A stretch of DNA of 64,000 nucleotides, taken from positions 84,967-148,966 of the forward strand of contig JAMNXU010000010.1 in assembly GCA_023623175.1 (NCBI GenBank), read 5' to 3'. The position numbers and the translations under genes were made by a program. The notes beneath the pieces were generated by a model. The model was not told where the DNA came from, made no database searches, and worked only from the letters and a program-made list of their open reading frames with translations. Shown one piece after another: positions 17,964 through 27,078 of the stretch (position 1 is its first letter; each line of letters starts with the position of its first letter). The stretch comes from Bacillota bacterium. Lineage in GTDB: Bacteria; Bacillota; Clostridia; Acetivibrionales; JAMNXU01.

Positions 17964-18911
17964 TTATAACTGTATTTGCCGGCTCAGCTCCTTCAGCGTC
18001 CTTCCGGAATCCTGTAACTTCCTGTATTCATCGTCGCTCAGGGGCACTTCAATGATTTTTCCGACTCCTCTCCTGTCAACAATGGTAGGAACGCTGAGGC
18101 AGACATCGTTAAGCCCATACTGTCCCTCGAGCAGGCTTGAAACTGTCAGGATCGAATGTTCATCCCTGACAATGGCTTCCACGATTCTTCTGACAGCCAG
18201 GGCGACGGCATAGTAAGTTGCTCCCTTTCTTTCGATTATCTTGTAGGCGGCGTTTTTCACCTCGTTGTAGATTTCCTCCCTTGACACTGATCCTTCGCAT
18301 CCTCCGCAATGTTCACAATAAAGTTCCATGGGAATGCCGGCGATATTGGTCAGGCTCCATGTGGCCACTTCTGTATCACCGTGTTCACCGATTATATAGG
18401 CATGGACGTTCCTTGTATCAATGCCCACATGTTCGCCCAGGAGGTATCTGAAACGCGCGGTGTCAAGCACCGTTCCGGAACCTATGACCTTTTCCTTGGG
18501 AAAACCCGACAACTTATAGGTGACATAGGTCAGGATGTCCACGGGATTGGTCACCACAAGGAGTATGCAGTCCGTGTTGTATTTTATTATGTTTGAAACA
18601 ATGTCCCTGAAAATCACCGCGTTCCTGTTGAGCAGGTCAATTCTCGTTTCGCCGGGTTTCTGGTTGGCTCCCGCGGCGATTATGACGAGACTGGAACCGA
18701 CTGTGTCGGAATAATCGCCCATGTATATTCTCACGGGGCGCACGAACGGCATGCCGTGGTTTAAGTCCATTACCTCTCCCTCGGCCTTGCTCTTGTTGAC
18801 ATCTATCAGGACGATTTCTGAAAACAGGCCGCTGAGCATCAGCGTATAAGCCGTTGTGGAACCGACAAATCCCGTTCCAACTATGGTAACCTTATTTATT
18901 GTCTTTTCCAT
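17964..18911 (-). CDS. ldh: L-lactate dehydrogenase
   Basis: This 315-residue cytosolic enzyme reduces pyruvate to L-lactate with NADH, a fermentation route. The Rossmann loop [11 protein letters not shown] is near residue 12, the Asp for the NAD ribose is in LIDVNK, the substrate Arg loop [11 protein letters not shown] is near 98, NPVD follows, and catalytic His is in [13 protein letters not shown]. The loop residue pattern is that of LDH, not malate dehydrogenase. The ATG at 18911 is preferred since AAGGAGG lies 7 bases upstream; the GTG two codons earlier is closer than usual. Allosteric control by fructose 1,6-bisphosphate is common in the family but cannot be read here. Confidence 0.93.
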   Translation of the reverse strand: MEKTINKVTIVGTGFVGSTTAYTLMLSGLFSEIVLIDVNKSKAEGEVMDLNHGMPFVRPVRIYMGDYSDTVGSSLVIIAAGANQKPGETRIDLLNRNAVIFRDIVSNIIKYNTDCILLVVTNPVDILTYVTYKLSGFPKEKVIGSGTVLDTARFRYLLGEHVGIDTRNVHAYIIGEHGDTEVATWSLTNIAGIPMELYCEHCGGCEGSVSREEIYNEVKNAAYKIIERKGATYYAVALAVRRIVEAIVRDEHSILTVSSLLEGQYGLNDVCLSVPTIVDRRGVGKIIEVPLSDDEYRKLQDSGRTLKELSRQIQL

Positions 18912-19228
18912 GTTCACGCCTCCTTTCTACCCGAAAACAGCCGGATAAAACGATTATTGTCGATTTTCTTCTCATATAATATTTTACCTTTTTATTAGAG
19001 CGTTAACCGAATTTTTAGGACTATCCGTCTATACCATATACTTCCGGAATATAATTTTGGTTTTTTTCAGTACCTTACAAACGACCGCTGGCGCAACGGC
19101 AAATGCAGTAGTATAATAATTATATGATTTTTATGGCAAATGTCCCTTTGAGCCCGGGATTTTGCCTTTACGGCCTTTTGCATTTCGAAACTGCTGGTTT
19201 TGAGATCGGGGTTTTTCAGGAGGTTTGT
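18912..19228. other. Divergent spacer between ldh and cinA
   Basis: 317 bases. Several -10-like hexamers (TATAAT at 19050 and 19112) occur but neither has a good -35 partner, and no ldh promoter is convincing. No Rex-type palindrome was found. The ORF-track extension of cinA into this region is not supported. Confidence 0.4.
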
Positions 19229-20476
19229 ATGGATGCTGAAATACTTGCAGTCGGAACGGAACTTCTCATGGGGCAGATAGCCAATACAAATGCCCAATAT
19301 ATATCAAGCCGTTTGCCCGATGCAGGCATAAACGTCTATTACCACAGTGTGGTGGGGGACAATCCCGTCAGGCTTAAGGACGCTGTAAAGCGCGCTCTCC
19401 AGAGGTCTGACGCCGTTATAATGACCGGGGGTCTTGGTCCCACTCAGGACGATCTGACAAAGGAGACCGTGGCCGAAGTACTGGGAAGAAAGATGGTGCT
19501 CAATGAAGAGTGCCTTAAAAAAATAGAGGAATTTTTCAGGAGAACGGGGCGCGTAATGTCTGAAAACAATAAAAGGCAGGCCTATTTCCCCGAGGGCTCG
19601 ATAATTCTTGACAACGGAACGGGCACAGCTCCGGGGTGCATCGTGGAGACAGACGGAAAGGTCGTAATAATGCTGCCCGGTCCGCCTTCGGAAATGAAGC
19701 CGATGTTTGAACGATACGTGATGCCCTATTTCCTTTCGAAGTCGGAGTATGTCCTGCATTCCGTATATGTCAGGATTTTCGGCATAGGGGAATCCATGGT
19801 TGAAAGCATGCTGATGGACCTGATAGACGCCCAGACCAATCCGACGCTTGCCACCTATGCCCGCGAAGGCGAAGTAACTCTGAGGGTCACGGCGCGGTGC
19901 AGAAGGGACGAGGACCCGGAGCCGGTTCTGAAACCCGTTATTGACGAGATTTCTGCAAGGCTCGGTGACAATATTTTCTCGACGGACGGAAGGAGCCTTG
20001 AGCAGGTTACGGCAGACCTGCTTATAAAGAAAGGCGTAAGCATTGCAGTGGCGGAATCCTGCACTGCAGGAATGATCTGTTCCAGGCTCGGAGACATACC
20101 CGGCATTTCCGCCGTTTTCAACAGGGGATTCGTAACTTACAGCAATGAAGCCAAAGTTGAAAATCTTGGCGTTTCAATGGAAACGCTGATGAAACATGGT
20201 GCGGTAAGCCGCGAGACGGCGCTGGAAATGGCCAGGGGAGCAAGGAAAGCAGCCGGTACCCATATAGGTGTTTCGGTAACGGGTATTGCGGGTCCCGGTG
20301 GCGGCACGCCGGAAAAACCCGTCGGCACGGTTTTCATGGCACTGTCCGACGGAGCATATGAAACCTGCAGGGAACTGCATTTATGGGGCGACAGGGCAAA
20401 GATCAGGAACCTGTCGGCGCTCAATGCCTTTGACATGATAAGAAGATACCTGCTTTCAAAATACGGTAACGATTGA
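19229..20476 (+). CDS. cinA: CinA: competence/damage-inducible protein, nicotinamide-nucleotide amidase
   Basis: This 415-residue two-domain protein has an N-terminal molybdopterin-binding-like (COG1058) domain, with VGTELLMGQ near residue 8 and GGLGPTQDD near 70, and a C-terminal amidase domain beginning near residue 255 with AESCTAG and carrying [16 protein letters not shown]. The C-terminal domain deamidates NMN for pyridine nucleotide salvage; the N-terminal domain is described as an ADP-ribose pyrophosphatase in some species. The ATG at 19229 follows AGGAGG and matches family N-termini, removing 35 codons of the ORF track. In many Firmicutes cinA precedes recA; here murJ lies between. 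Confidence 0.93.
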   Translation: MDAEILAVGTELLMGQIANTNAQYISSRLPDAGINVYYHSVVGDNPVRLKDAVKRALQRSDAVIMTGGLGPTQDDLTKETVAEVLGRKMVLNEECLKKIEEFFRRTGRVMSENNKRQAYFPEGSIILDNGTGTAPGCIVETDGKVVIMLPGPPSEMKPMFERYVMPYFLSKSEYVLHSVYVRIFGIGESMVESMLMDLIDAQTNPTLATYAREGEVTLRVTARCRRDEDPEPVLKPVIDEISARLGDNIFSTDGRSLEQVTADLLIKKGVSIAVAESCTAGMICSRLGDIPGISAVFNRGFVTYSNEAKVENLGVSMETLMKHGAVSRETALEMARGARKAAGTHIGVSVTGIAGPGGGTPEKPVGTVFMALSDGAYETCRELHLWGDRAKIRNLSALNAFDMIRRYLLSKYGND

Positions 20477-20490
20477 AAACGGGCAATAAT

Positions 20491-20615
20491 TATATAAGCA
20501 ATATTATATAAGCAAATTTGAAAGAAATATATATATAGGCAATTAAGAAATATACATAAGCAATGTTTTATATAAGCGATACCTTATATAAGCAATACCT
20601 TATATAAGCAATACC
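20491..20615. repeat. Short tandem repeats, unit TTATATAAGCRATACC, upstream of murJ
   Basis: Three exact-length 16-base units run 20568-20583, 20584-20599 and 20600-20615, differing only at one R position. Degenerate ATAAGCAAT copies occur upstream at about 20491, 20508 and 20553. Spacing is too short and spacers are absent, so it is not a CRISPR array. The array ends 137 bases before the murJ start. Confidence 0.9.
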
Positions 20616-20752
20616 ATGTGCAAATGCAGTATTGTATTAAAGCATTGAAACAATCTCAGTTATTTATATTTGTTAAAATATTTTTTGTCCAAGTAATTGA
20701 TAACAGTTTATTTTTTTACATCAAAATTAATTTAAAAACAGGAGATGCGAAA

Positions 20753-22366
20753 TTGAAAGCTACAAAGCAAAATTACAGGCTGGCCGGCGCCGCAATAACG
20801 GTAATGACTTCAATGGTTCTCAGCAGGGCTACGGGTTTTCTGAGATCGACCCTGATTCCCAACATGCTTTCCAAGAACGATTCCGATGCGTTGTTTGCGG
20901 CATTTTCCATTACCAACTTCATGTATTTCCTGCTTGTTGGAGGATCTATAGCAGCTGCGCTCATTCCCGTATTGTCGGGATACATAGCGAGACGCCAGGA
21001 ACAGGAAGGCTGGAAAGCGGTAAGTTCATTCATAAACTGTGTTGTAATACTGATGGTTTTGTTCAGTATCGCCGGAATTATTTTTTCCAGGCAACTGGTC
21101 GATTTGACTGCGACAAAACTCAACGCCGAGGCAAAAAGGACTGCTGTCCAGGTAACCCGGATCATGTTTCCATCCGTGTGTTTCATTATGCTGGCCGGTT
21201 TCACCAACGGGGTGCTGAACTCCTACAAGAGATTTGCCGCAGCCGCGTTCGGTCCGTCGGTATATAACATTGGAACCGTTCTTAGCATACTGCTTTTTAA
21301 TAAATACGGTGTGGACAAGATTGCGCTGGGTATAATGGGCAGCTCGCTGTTTTATTTTCTTTTCCAGTTCCAGTTTGCGTTCAAAAATTTCAGGCACTAC
21401 AGGCCCGTTATACTTTTCAGGAACGCAGGTTTCAGAAGACTGGTGCGCCTTGCGGTGCCATCGCTCGCGGCTTCGTCTATCATGCCGCTTAACGTGCTGA
21501 TTTCGCAGCGCTTTGCTTCCTATTTTCCCGGGGGAAGCTTGACGGCATATTCCAATTCAACGGATATATGGCAGCTGCCCTACGGCATATTCGCCATGGG
21601 CCTTGGTACGGCCATATTGCCTTCACTCTCAGAGAATTACGCGCTCGAGGACAACGATGAATACTGCCGTGTGCTGGAAAAGGCCCTGCGCTCGGTACTG
21701 TTTCTCGTGGTGCCCTCGATGGCGGCTTTTCTTGCCATACCCCAGCATGTTGTCAGCGTGATATACAAGTGGTCGCCCCTTTTTGACAGTACGCGACTAG
21801 CGGTTACAGCCAACCTGCTTGCGTGGTTTACGCCGGCGATGTTGGCCCAGTCACTGCTGGCCATATTGAACAGGGCCTTTTATGCGCGCAACGATGTATT
21901 TACTCCGGTAATTACGGGCGTTGCCTCCATGCTTGTCAATATTGCGTCATGCCTGCTGCTCGTCGGAAAATTCCGAAACGTTTTCGGACTCGGGAGCGTG
22001 GCGTTTTCCTATTCGCTGCAAAGCGTGGTTTGCGCTGCGGTACTGATAGTAATACTGTCAAAAAAGGACCGGCTGTTCCGGCCCAACAGGCTGGTACCCT
22101 ACCTGGCCAGGGTTTCACTCGCTTCAGCTATAATGGGCGTGCTGATTTTTATTCTGAGCCGCATGATTCCCGTTGATTTTGCGGAAATCTTCAGCCTTGC
22201 CGGAAAAATTCGAGAAGCAGCGGTCATGGCAATTTTTGTCGCCGTCGGTGTCGCGCTGTATTTCACGGCGGCGATTGTTCTCGGTGTAGAGGAGGCAGTA
22301 AATTTACTGGGTATATTGAGGAAAAAATTATTGCGACTTAGAAATGATTCTTTACCTGAAAACTGA
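20753..22366 (+). CDS. murJ: Lipid II flippase MurJ
   Basis: This MATE-like polytopic protein (MviN family) of 537 residues has about 14 hydrophobic segments. It opens with the family N-terminus SMVLSRATGFLRSTLIPNMLS. It moves lipid II across the cytoplasmic membrane for peptidoglycan assembly. The TTG at 20753 is chosen because AGGAGA ends 7 bases before it and the remaining length fits the family. The ORF track adds 45 codons of AT-rich leader, including a hydrophobic stretch without a ribosome site, which I reject. It follows a repeat-filled leader with no clear promoter. Confidence 0.92.
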   Translation: MKATKQNYRLAGAAITVMTSMVLSRATGFLRSTLIPNMLSKNDSDALFAAFSITNFMYFLLVGGSIAAALIPVLSGYIARRQEQEGWKAVSSFINCVVILMVLFSIAGIIFSRQLVDLTATKLNAEAKRTAVQVTRIMFPSVCFIMLAGFTNGVLNSYKRFAAAAFGPSVYNIGTVLSILLFNKYGVDKIALGIMGSSLFYFLFQFQFAFKNFRHYRPVILFRNAGFRRLVRLAVPSLAASSIMPLNVLISQRFASYFPGGSLTAYSNSTDIWQLPYGIFAMGLGTAILPSLSENYALEDNDEYCRVLEKALRSVLFLVVPSMAAFLAIPQHVVSVIYKWSPLFDSTRLAVTANLLAWFTPAMLAQSLLAILNRAFYARNDVFTPVITGVASMLVNIASCLLLVGKFRNVFGLGSVAFSYSLQSVVCAAVLIVILSKKDRLFRPNRLVPYLARVSLASAIMGVLIFILSRMIPVDFAEIFSLAGKIREAAVMAIFVAVGVALYFTAAIVLGVEEAVNLLGILRKKLLRLRNDSLPEN

Positions 22367-22450
22367 GAACTTTACATGAAAACCAAGAACCAGTTATCGA
22401 CAACATTAGCAATAAATTGTTAATAATTTGTAAAATAATACATTTATCCA

Positions 22451-22479
22451 TTGACTTATGGAAGAAAAAGATATATAAT
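22451..22479 (+). promoter_or_regulatory. Sigma-A promoter of recA
   Basis: TTGACT and a perfect TATAAT are 17 bases apart, 50 bases before the recA start. Confidence 0.85.
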
Positions 22480-22486
22480 TTTTTCA

Positions 22487-22498
22487 GAACAAGCGTTC
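22487..22498 (+). promoter_or_regulatory. LexA (SOS) operator of recA
   Basis: GAACAAGCGTTC is a perfect GAAC-N4-GTTC match to the Firmicutes SOS box. It lies 8 bases after the -10 box, where bound LexA would block transcription start. Confidence 0.88.
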
Positions 22499-22528
22499 GA
22501 TAAACTTTTGAGGGGGATATTTCTCAAC

Positions 22529-23575
22529 ATGTCTGAAAAGAAAAAAGCACTCGACATAGCTTTGAGCCAGATTGAAAAGCAATTCGGAAAAGGCGCGGTC
22601 ATGAGACTAGGCGAATCTACTCATCTGAATGTTGACGTCATTCCCACGGGAGCGCTGGGACTTGATATCGCTCTCGGAGTGGGAGGTGTGCCGCGCGGAA
22701 GAATCGTGGAAATTTTCGGACCGGAGTCTTCAGGAAAAACAACGGTTGCGCTTCACATTATCGCTGAAGCTCAGAAAGCAGGAGGCGAAGCTGCTTTTAT
22801 CGACGCTGAACATGCGCTCGATCCCGTTTATGCCCAGAATCTCGGGGTCAACATAGAGGATCTGATCGTTTCACAGCCCGATACCGGCGAACAGGCGCTT
22901 GAAATAGCCGAAGCCCTGGTGAGGAGCGGGGCGATAGATGTTATTGTTATAGACTCGGTTGCCGCTCTTGTTCCAAAAGCGGAAATAGACGGGGAAATGG
23001 GCGATGCCCATGTGGGACTTCAGGCCCGGCTCATGTCCCAGGCCCTGAGAAAACTGGCCGGAGTTATAAGCAAGTCCAACACAACGGCCATATTTATCAA
23101 CCAGTTGAGGGAAAAAGTCGGTGTGATGTTCGGCAATCCTGAAACGACGCCGGGCGGACGCGCATTGAAATTTTATGCTTCCGTAAGGCTCGATGTCAGG
23201 CGCGTTGAGTCTATAAAGCAGGGCAATGAAGTTATTGGCAGCAGAACGAGGGTCAAGGTCGTGAAGAACAAGGTTGCGCCCCCGTTCAAGGAAGCCGAAT
23301 TTGACATTATTTACGGGGCCGGCATTTCGAGGGAAGGAAGCGTTCTGGACATAGGAGTCAGCCTGGATATCATAAACAAGAGCGGTTCATGGTTCTCTTA
23401 CAACGGCCAGAGGATAGGGCAGGGCAGGGAAAATGCAAAACAGTTCCTCAGTGAGAACAGGGACATTTTGGAAGAAATTGAACGAAAAATCAGGGAGAAT
23501 TACAGCCAGGCATTTTTGAAAAGCATGAGCTCCAGCAGGGAAATTTCACCGGAAGATAATGCTTTCGAAAGCTGA
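22529..23575 (+). CDS. recA: Recombinase RecA
   Basis: This 348-residue recombinase has Walker [10 protein letters not shown] near residue 67, the MAW core around AEHALDP, Walker [13 protein letters not shown] near 140, loop L1 [19 protein letters not shown], loop L2 [20 protein letters not shown] and a C-terminal domain ending in an acidic tail. It polymerises on single-stranded DNA, drives strand exchange and triggers LexA cleavage. The ATG at 22529 follows AGGGGG; the ORF track's 26 extra codons overlap the promoter and SOS box and are not coding. recX follows 37 bases downstream. Confidence 0.98.
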   Translation: MSEKKKALDIALSQIEKQFGKGAVMRLGESTHLNVDVIPTGALGLDIALGVGGVPRGRIVEIFGPESSGKTTVALHIIAEAQKAGGEAAFIDAEHALDPVYAQNLGVNIEDLIVSQPDTGEQALEIAEALVRSGAIDVIVIDSVAALVPKAEIDGEMGDAHVGLQARLMSQALRKLAGVISKSNTTAIFINQLREKVGVMFGNPETTPGGRALKFYASVRLDVRRVESIKQGNEVIGSRTRVKVVKNKVAPPFKEAEFDIIYGAGISREGSVLDIGVSLDIINKSGSWFSYNGQRIGQGRENAKQFLSENRDILEEIERKIRENYSQAFLKSMSSSREISPEDNAFES

Positions 23576-23612
23576 GCCTGCTTAAATCCGCAAATCGGCT
23601 GCAGGTGAAATT

Positions 23613-24236
23613 ATGCAGATAACGGATGTTGTTAAAAGCAAAAAAAACAGGGATGTTCTGTCCGTATACGTGGACAACCGTTTTGCCTTCTCGATCCGCG
23701 AAGAAGATTTCCTGGCGCTGGGACTCTATGAAAAGTCCGAAATAACCGATGAGGAGATAGAGCATATCAAAAAACACGTAATAAAAAAAGACGCCAAAAA
23801 CGCCGCAATTAGGTACCTTGCCCTGAAACTGCACACTGAAAGGGAAGTCAGGCAGAAGCTGGAATCGGAAGGTTATGACACCGATACGATTGACGAAACA
23901 ATTTCAGAGCTTAAATCAATGGGTTACATAAATGACCTGATTTATGCGCAGAAATTCCTGTACGACAGGAGCAAGCTCAAGCCGAAATCGCGGAGAATGC
24001 TTGGTTATGAACTTAAAAGCAGGGGAGTGCCCGATGAAATAATCCAGACTGCATTAAGCGAGTACTCACCCGATGACGAAGCGGTGGCGGAAAGCCTTTT
24101 GAGGAGGAAATTCGGAAAGTACGACCTGAGCGACGAGGTATATTTCAAAAAAGCTTTCGCTTTCCTCAGGCACAGGGGATTTGACGGCGATCTCGTCATG
24201 AATTTGCTCAGAAAATATAAAAATGAAGATATATAG
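23613..24236 (+). CDS. recX: RecA modulator RecX
   Basis: This 207-residue helical protein is made of three-helix RecX repeats. Recognisable segments are RYLALKLHTEREVRQKLESEG and GYINDLIYAQKFLYDRSKLKPKS, then FLRHRGFDGDLVMNLL at the end. It binds within the RecA filament and limits its activity. It is co-transcribed with recA in this window, so it should share SOS control. The AGGTG ribosome site is 7 bases from the ATG. Confidence 0.93.
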   Translation: MQITDVVKSKKNRDVLSVYVDNRFAFSIREEDFLALGLYEKSEITDEEIEHIKKHVIKKDAKNAAIRYLALKLHTEREVRQKLESEGYDTDTIDETISELKSMGYINDLIYAQKFLYDRSKLKPKSRRMLGYELKSRGVPDEIIQTALSEYSPDDEAVAESLLRRKFGKYDLSDEVYFKKAFAFLRHRGFDGDLVMNLLRKYKNEDI

Positions 24237-24304
24237 AATTCCTGGTATTAAAAGTAATAAATGATAAACTTGTAAACATAAATTCAGCAAGCTTGAAACA
24301 GATA

Positions 24305-24324
24305 GGGGCGTCGAAAAACGCCCC
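24305..24324. terminator. Hairpin between convergent recX and acyl-CoA dehydrogenase genes
   Basis: The perfect 6-base GC arms GGGGCG / CGCCCC enclose an 8-base loop, followed by only GTTTAATT on the plus strand and TATCTGTTT on the minus. It is a stable hairpin with a weak T-run, likely serving both genes. Confidence 0.55.
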
Positions 24325-24335
24325 GTTTAATTGCA

Positions 24336-25496
24336 TTAGTCTTTTTTCGCGGAAAGCTCCTTTATCAGTTCCAGCGCAATGATGTTTCTCTGTATCTGGT
24401 TGGTGCCTTCATATATTTGAGTTATCTTTGCATCGCGCATCATTTTTTCAACGGGATATTCCTTCATGTAGCCATAACCTCCAAGGATTTGTACTGCGTC
24501 AGTTGTGACTTTCATGGCAGTGTCGGAAGCCATTACCTTTGCCATTGCGCTTTCCTTGGAGAAATTTTTGGCGCCGCTGTCTATGTACCTGCAAGTCTGG
24601 TAGACAAGCGCCCTTGCCGCTTCTATCTGGATGGCCATGTCGGCAAGCATGTGCTGTATTGCCTGGAATGATGATATGGGCTGGCCAAACTGGACCCTTT
24701 CCCTCGAGTATTTCAGGGCAGCGTCAAAGGCGCCCTGGGCAATGCCCAAAGCCTGGGCTGCGACACCGGGTCGGGTTCTGTCAAGGGTTTTCATTGCAAC
24801 TATAAAGCCCATTCCTTCGCGCGCCAGCAGATTTTCCTTCGGTATCCTGCAGTTTTCGAAAATCAGTTCCCTCGTGCTTGATGCACGAATGCCCATCTTG
24901 TTTTCCTTTTTTCCGAAAGAAAATCCCGGAGTGCCCTTTTCGACTATAAAGGCGGAAAAACCCCTCGCTCCCCTGGACCTGTCAGTGCAGGCTATTATTG
25001 TATATATGTCGGCTTCTCCTCCGTTGGTTATCCATTGCTTGGTTCCGTTCAGGACATATTCATCGCCGTCACGGACCGCCGTTGTCTGTATTCCCGCGGC
25101 GTCGCTGCCCGCATTGGCTTCCGTCAGGCCGAAGGCGGCAAGCTTTTTGCCTGCGGCAATATCAGGCAGGTATTTTCTTTTTTGTTCCTCGTTTCCGAAG
25201 AGTATTATGGGAAACGCGCCGAGACCGGTTCCTGCAAAGGCGAGAGCTATTCCTCCGCAGGCGCGGCTAAGTTCCTCTACCACGAGAGCCATTTCAAAGA
25301 CGCCTCCGCCGAGGCCGCCGTATTCTTCCGGGATATATACCCCGCAAAGATCGGAGTCGGCGAGCACCTTGACAATGTCATGGGGAAAAATGCCTTCCTC
25401 GTCATATTTAAGAGCAACGGGCGCTATTTTTTCATCCGCGATTCTTGCCGCAAGCTCTTTAATCATTTTCTGTTCTTCGGTTAAAAAGTAATCCAT
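24336..25496 (-). CDS. Acyl-CoA dehydrogenase (short-chain/butyryl-CoA type)
   Basis: This 386-residue FAD enzyme oxidises an acyl-CoA to the 2-enoyl-CoA or acts in the reverse direction in fermentation. FAD and substrate motifs are present: FGLTEANAGSDA near 122, WITNGGEADIY near 155, and the catalytic Glu in IYEGTNQIQRN near 365. GGYGYMKEYPVEKMMRD is complete. No etfAB, crotonase or thiolase gene is adjacent, so it is not part of a butyrate operon here. A promoter and a FapR-like palindrome lie upstream (listed separately), which suggests control by malonyl-CoA. Chain-length preference is not readable. Confidence 0.92.
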   Translation of the reverse strand: MDYFLTEEQKMIKELAARIADEKIAPVALKYDEEGIFPHDIVKVLADSDLCGVYIPEEYGGLGGGVFEMALVVEELSRACGGIALAFAGTGLGAFPIILFGNEEQKRKYLPDIAAGKKLAAFGLTEANAGSDAAGIQTTAVRDGDEYVLNGTKQWITNGGEADIYTIIACTDRSRGARGFSAFIVEKGTPGFSFGKKENKMGIRASSTRELIFENCRIPKENLLAREGMGFIVAMKTLDRTRPGVAAQALGIAQGAFDAALKYSRERVQFGQPISSFQAIQHMLADMAIQIEAARALVYQTCRYIDSGAKNFSKESAMAKVMASDTAMKVTTDAVQILGGYGYMKEYPVEKMMRDAKITQIYEGTNQIQRNIIALELIKELSAKKD

Positions 25497-25535
25497 CCCG
25501 ACACACTCCTTTGTACGGTGAATTATTAATAACTA

Positions 25536-25552
25536 TTATTATCTGGTAATAA
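25536..25552 (-). promoter_or_regulatory. FapR-like operator upstream of the acyl-CoA dehydrogenase gene
   Basis: On the plus strand TTATTATCTGGTAATAA differs at only two of 17 positions from the palindrome before fapR (TTATTACTTGGTAATAA) and resembles the Bacillus FapR site TTAGTACCTGGTACTAA. It is centred about 22 bases after the -10 box of the dehydrogenase promoter. Confidence 0.65.
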
Positions 25553-25565
25553 ATACTATGGAAAT

Positions 25566-25594
25566 AGTATAATACATATTAACCACGCATGCAA
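25566..25594 (-). promoter_or_regulatory. Sigma-A promoter of the acyl-CoA dehydrogenase gene
   Basis: On the minus strand TTGCAT, a 17-base spacer and TATACT. Both hexamers and the spacing are identical to those before fapR. Confidence 0.75.
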
Positions 25595-25676
25595 CCCAAA
25601 AAGCCGCAGGAAAATAAGACACGCGCAGATTCCTCAAGGCATCCTTGGCGGGACTTTTGCGCGGTTCTAATCATAG

Positions 25677-25705
25677 TTGACAAATCATTCTTTAAAGGAA
25701 ATAAT
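25677..25705 (+). promoter_or_regulatory. Probable sigma-A promoter of rimO-pgsA
   Basis: A perfect TTGACA is 17 bases from AATAAT. Transcription would begin near 25712, downstream of the ORF-track ATG at 25711, which supports a later rimO start. Confidence 0.6.
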
Positions 25706-25737
25706 GTAATATGGATTTAAGGATGGAGAGTGTTATT

Positions 25738-27078
25738 TTGAAGAAGACTGTAGGACTTGTTTCCCTTGGATGTCCCAAAAACCTTGTGGACAGCGAAATC
25801 ATGCTCGGACTGCTTTCAGCCGATGAATACGAGATAACCGGCGACAGGGATAACGCCGATATTTTGATAGTAAATACATGCGGATTCATAGATTCGGCAA
25901 AACAGGAGTCAATAGAGACAATTCTCGAACTGGCCCGGTGCAAGCAGGAAAGATGCAAACTGCTCATTGTCACCGGTTGCCTGGCTGAACGTTACCGTGA
26001 CGAGATAATGAAGGAAATACCCGAGGTTGACGCCGTTGTTGGAACGGGTGATTATGGCAGTATAGTGGAAATTGTCAAAAGGGCGGAACAGGGGGAAAAA
26101 CCCGTTTGCTGCGGCATTTCCGACCGTCTGGATTACCTTGAGAACGAAAGGCTTGTTTCGACGGGAAAAGCATATGCGTACGTCAAGATTGCCGAGGGCT
26201 GCAGCAACCATTGCACCTATTGCATAATTCCCGCGCTGAGGGGCGAGTACAGGAGCAGAAAAATGGAAGACATCGTGAAGGAAACCAGGGCGCTGGTTTC
26301 GCAGGGCACGAAGGAACTGATACTCATCGCCCAGGATACAACGCGCTACGGAAAAGATTTGTACGGGAAGCCTGCGCTGGTACCGCTGCTCAGGGAGCTT
26401 TCTGCCATTGAAGGGGTGCACTGGATACGGCTTCTTTATTGTTACCCGGAAGAGATTGACCGCGAGCTCATTGATGAAATAAAATCAAATAATAAGATAT
26501 GCAAATACCTCGACATTCCCATTCAGCACATAAGCGCCAAGATACTGAAGCTTATGGGCAGGAGGGGAACGCCCGAATTCATCAGGAACCTGCTGGATAC
26601 TCTCAGGCGGGAAATACCGGGAATAATCCTGAGAACTTCGCTGATAACCGGTTTTCCCGGTGAAAGCGAGGAAGATTTCAATGAACTTTATGAATTTGTA
26701 AAGGAAACTAAGTTTGACCGCCTTGGAGTTTTTGTCTATTCAAGGGAAGAAGGCACCGCGGCTGCCAGGATGAAAAACCAGGTGCCAAGAAGGACGGCGC
26801 GGCAGAGGCAGCGGAAAATAATGGAGCTTCAGAGGGAAATTTCTGCCGAGAAAAACAGAAGCTTTTTAGGCCAAATGCTGGATGTGCTGATAGAAGGAGT
26901 TTCTGACGACGGTATTTTTTATTTGGGAAGAAGTTATGCCCATGCACCTGACATTGACGGCCTGATCCATGTACTGAGTCCCGAGCCCCTGGAGAATGGA
27001 CAGATTGTCAGGGTAAAGATACTGAATGCGGATAATTATGATTTAATAGGAGAGGTCCAAGATGAATCTGCCCAATAA
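25738..27078 (+). CDS. rimO: Ribosomal protein uS12 methylthiotransferase RimO
   Basis: This 446-residue radical SAM methylthiotransferase modifies the conserved Asp of ribosomal protein S12. It has an N-terminal UPF0004 domain with three Cys ([4Fe-4S] cluster) starting LVSLGCPKNLVDSE, a radical SAM core with EGCSNHCTYCIIP near 145, and a C-terminal TRAM domain from about residue 375. SLGCPKN distinguishes RimO from MiaB. The TTG at 25738 is preferred: GGAGAG is upstream and the predicted transcript begins after ATG 25711. ATG 25723 is possible. It overlaps pgsA by 17 bases. Confidence 0.94.
   Translation: MKKTVGLVSLGCPKNLVDSEIMLGLLSADEYEITGDRDNADILIVNTCGFIDSAKQESIETILELARCKQERCKLLIVTGCLAERYRDEIMKEIPEVDAVVGTGDYGSIVEIVKRAEQGEKPVCCGISDRLDYLENERLVSTGKAYAYVKIAEGCSNHCTYCIIPALRGEYRSRKMEDIVKETRALVSQGTKELILIAQDTTRYGKDLYGKPALVPLLRELSAIEGVHWIRLLYCYPEEIDRELIDEIKSNNKICKYLDIPIQHISAKILKLMGRRGTPEFIRNLLDTLRREIPGIILRTSLITGFPGESEEDFNELYEFVKETKFDRLGVFVYSREEGTAAARMKNQVPRRTARQRQRKIMELQREISAEKNRSFLGQMLDVLIEGVSDDGIFYLGRSYAHAPDIDGLIHVLSPEPLENGQIVRVKILNADNYDLIGEVQDESAQ

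Noticed and set aside
18912-19030. Rex operator or other redox site before ldh
   Set aside because: No TTGTTAA-N4-TTAACAA-like palindrome. GTTAAC at 18993 alone is not sufficient.
20568-20615. CRISPR array
   Set aside because: The 16-base units are directly contiguous with no spacers, and no cas gene is present.
20618-20752. 45-codon N-terminal extension of MurJ in the ORF track
   Set aside because: It has an AT-rich leader, no ribosome site at its start, and the family N-terminus begins at TTG 20753 after AGGAGA. The hydrophobic stretch is not an extra membrane helix that can be supported.
24631-25491. 286-residue plus-strand ORF opposite the acyl-CoA dehydrogenase
   Set aside because: Antisense shadow. 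The minus-strand frame has a full catalytic motif set, promoter and ribosome site.
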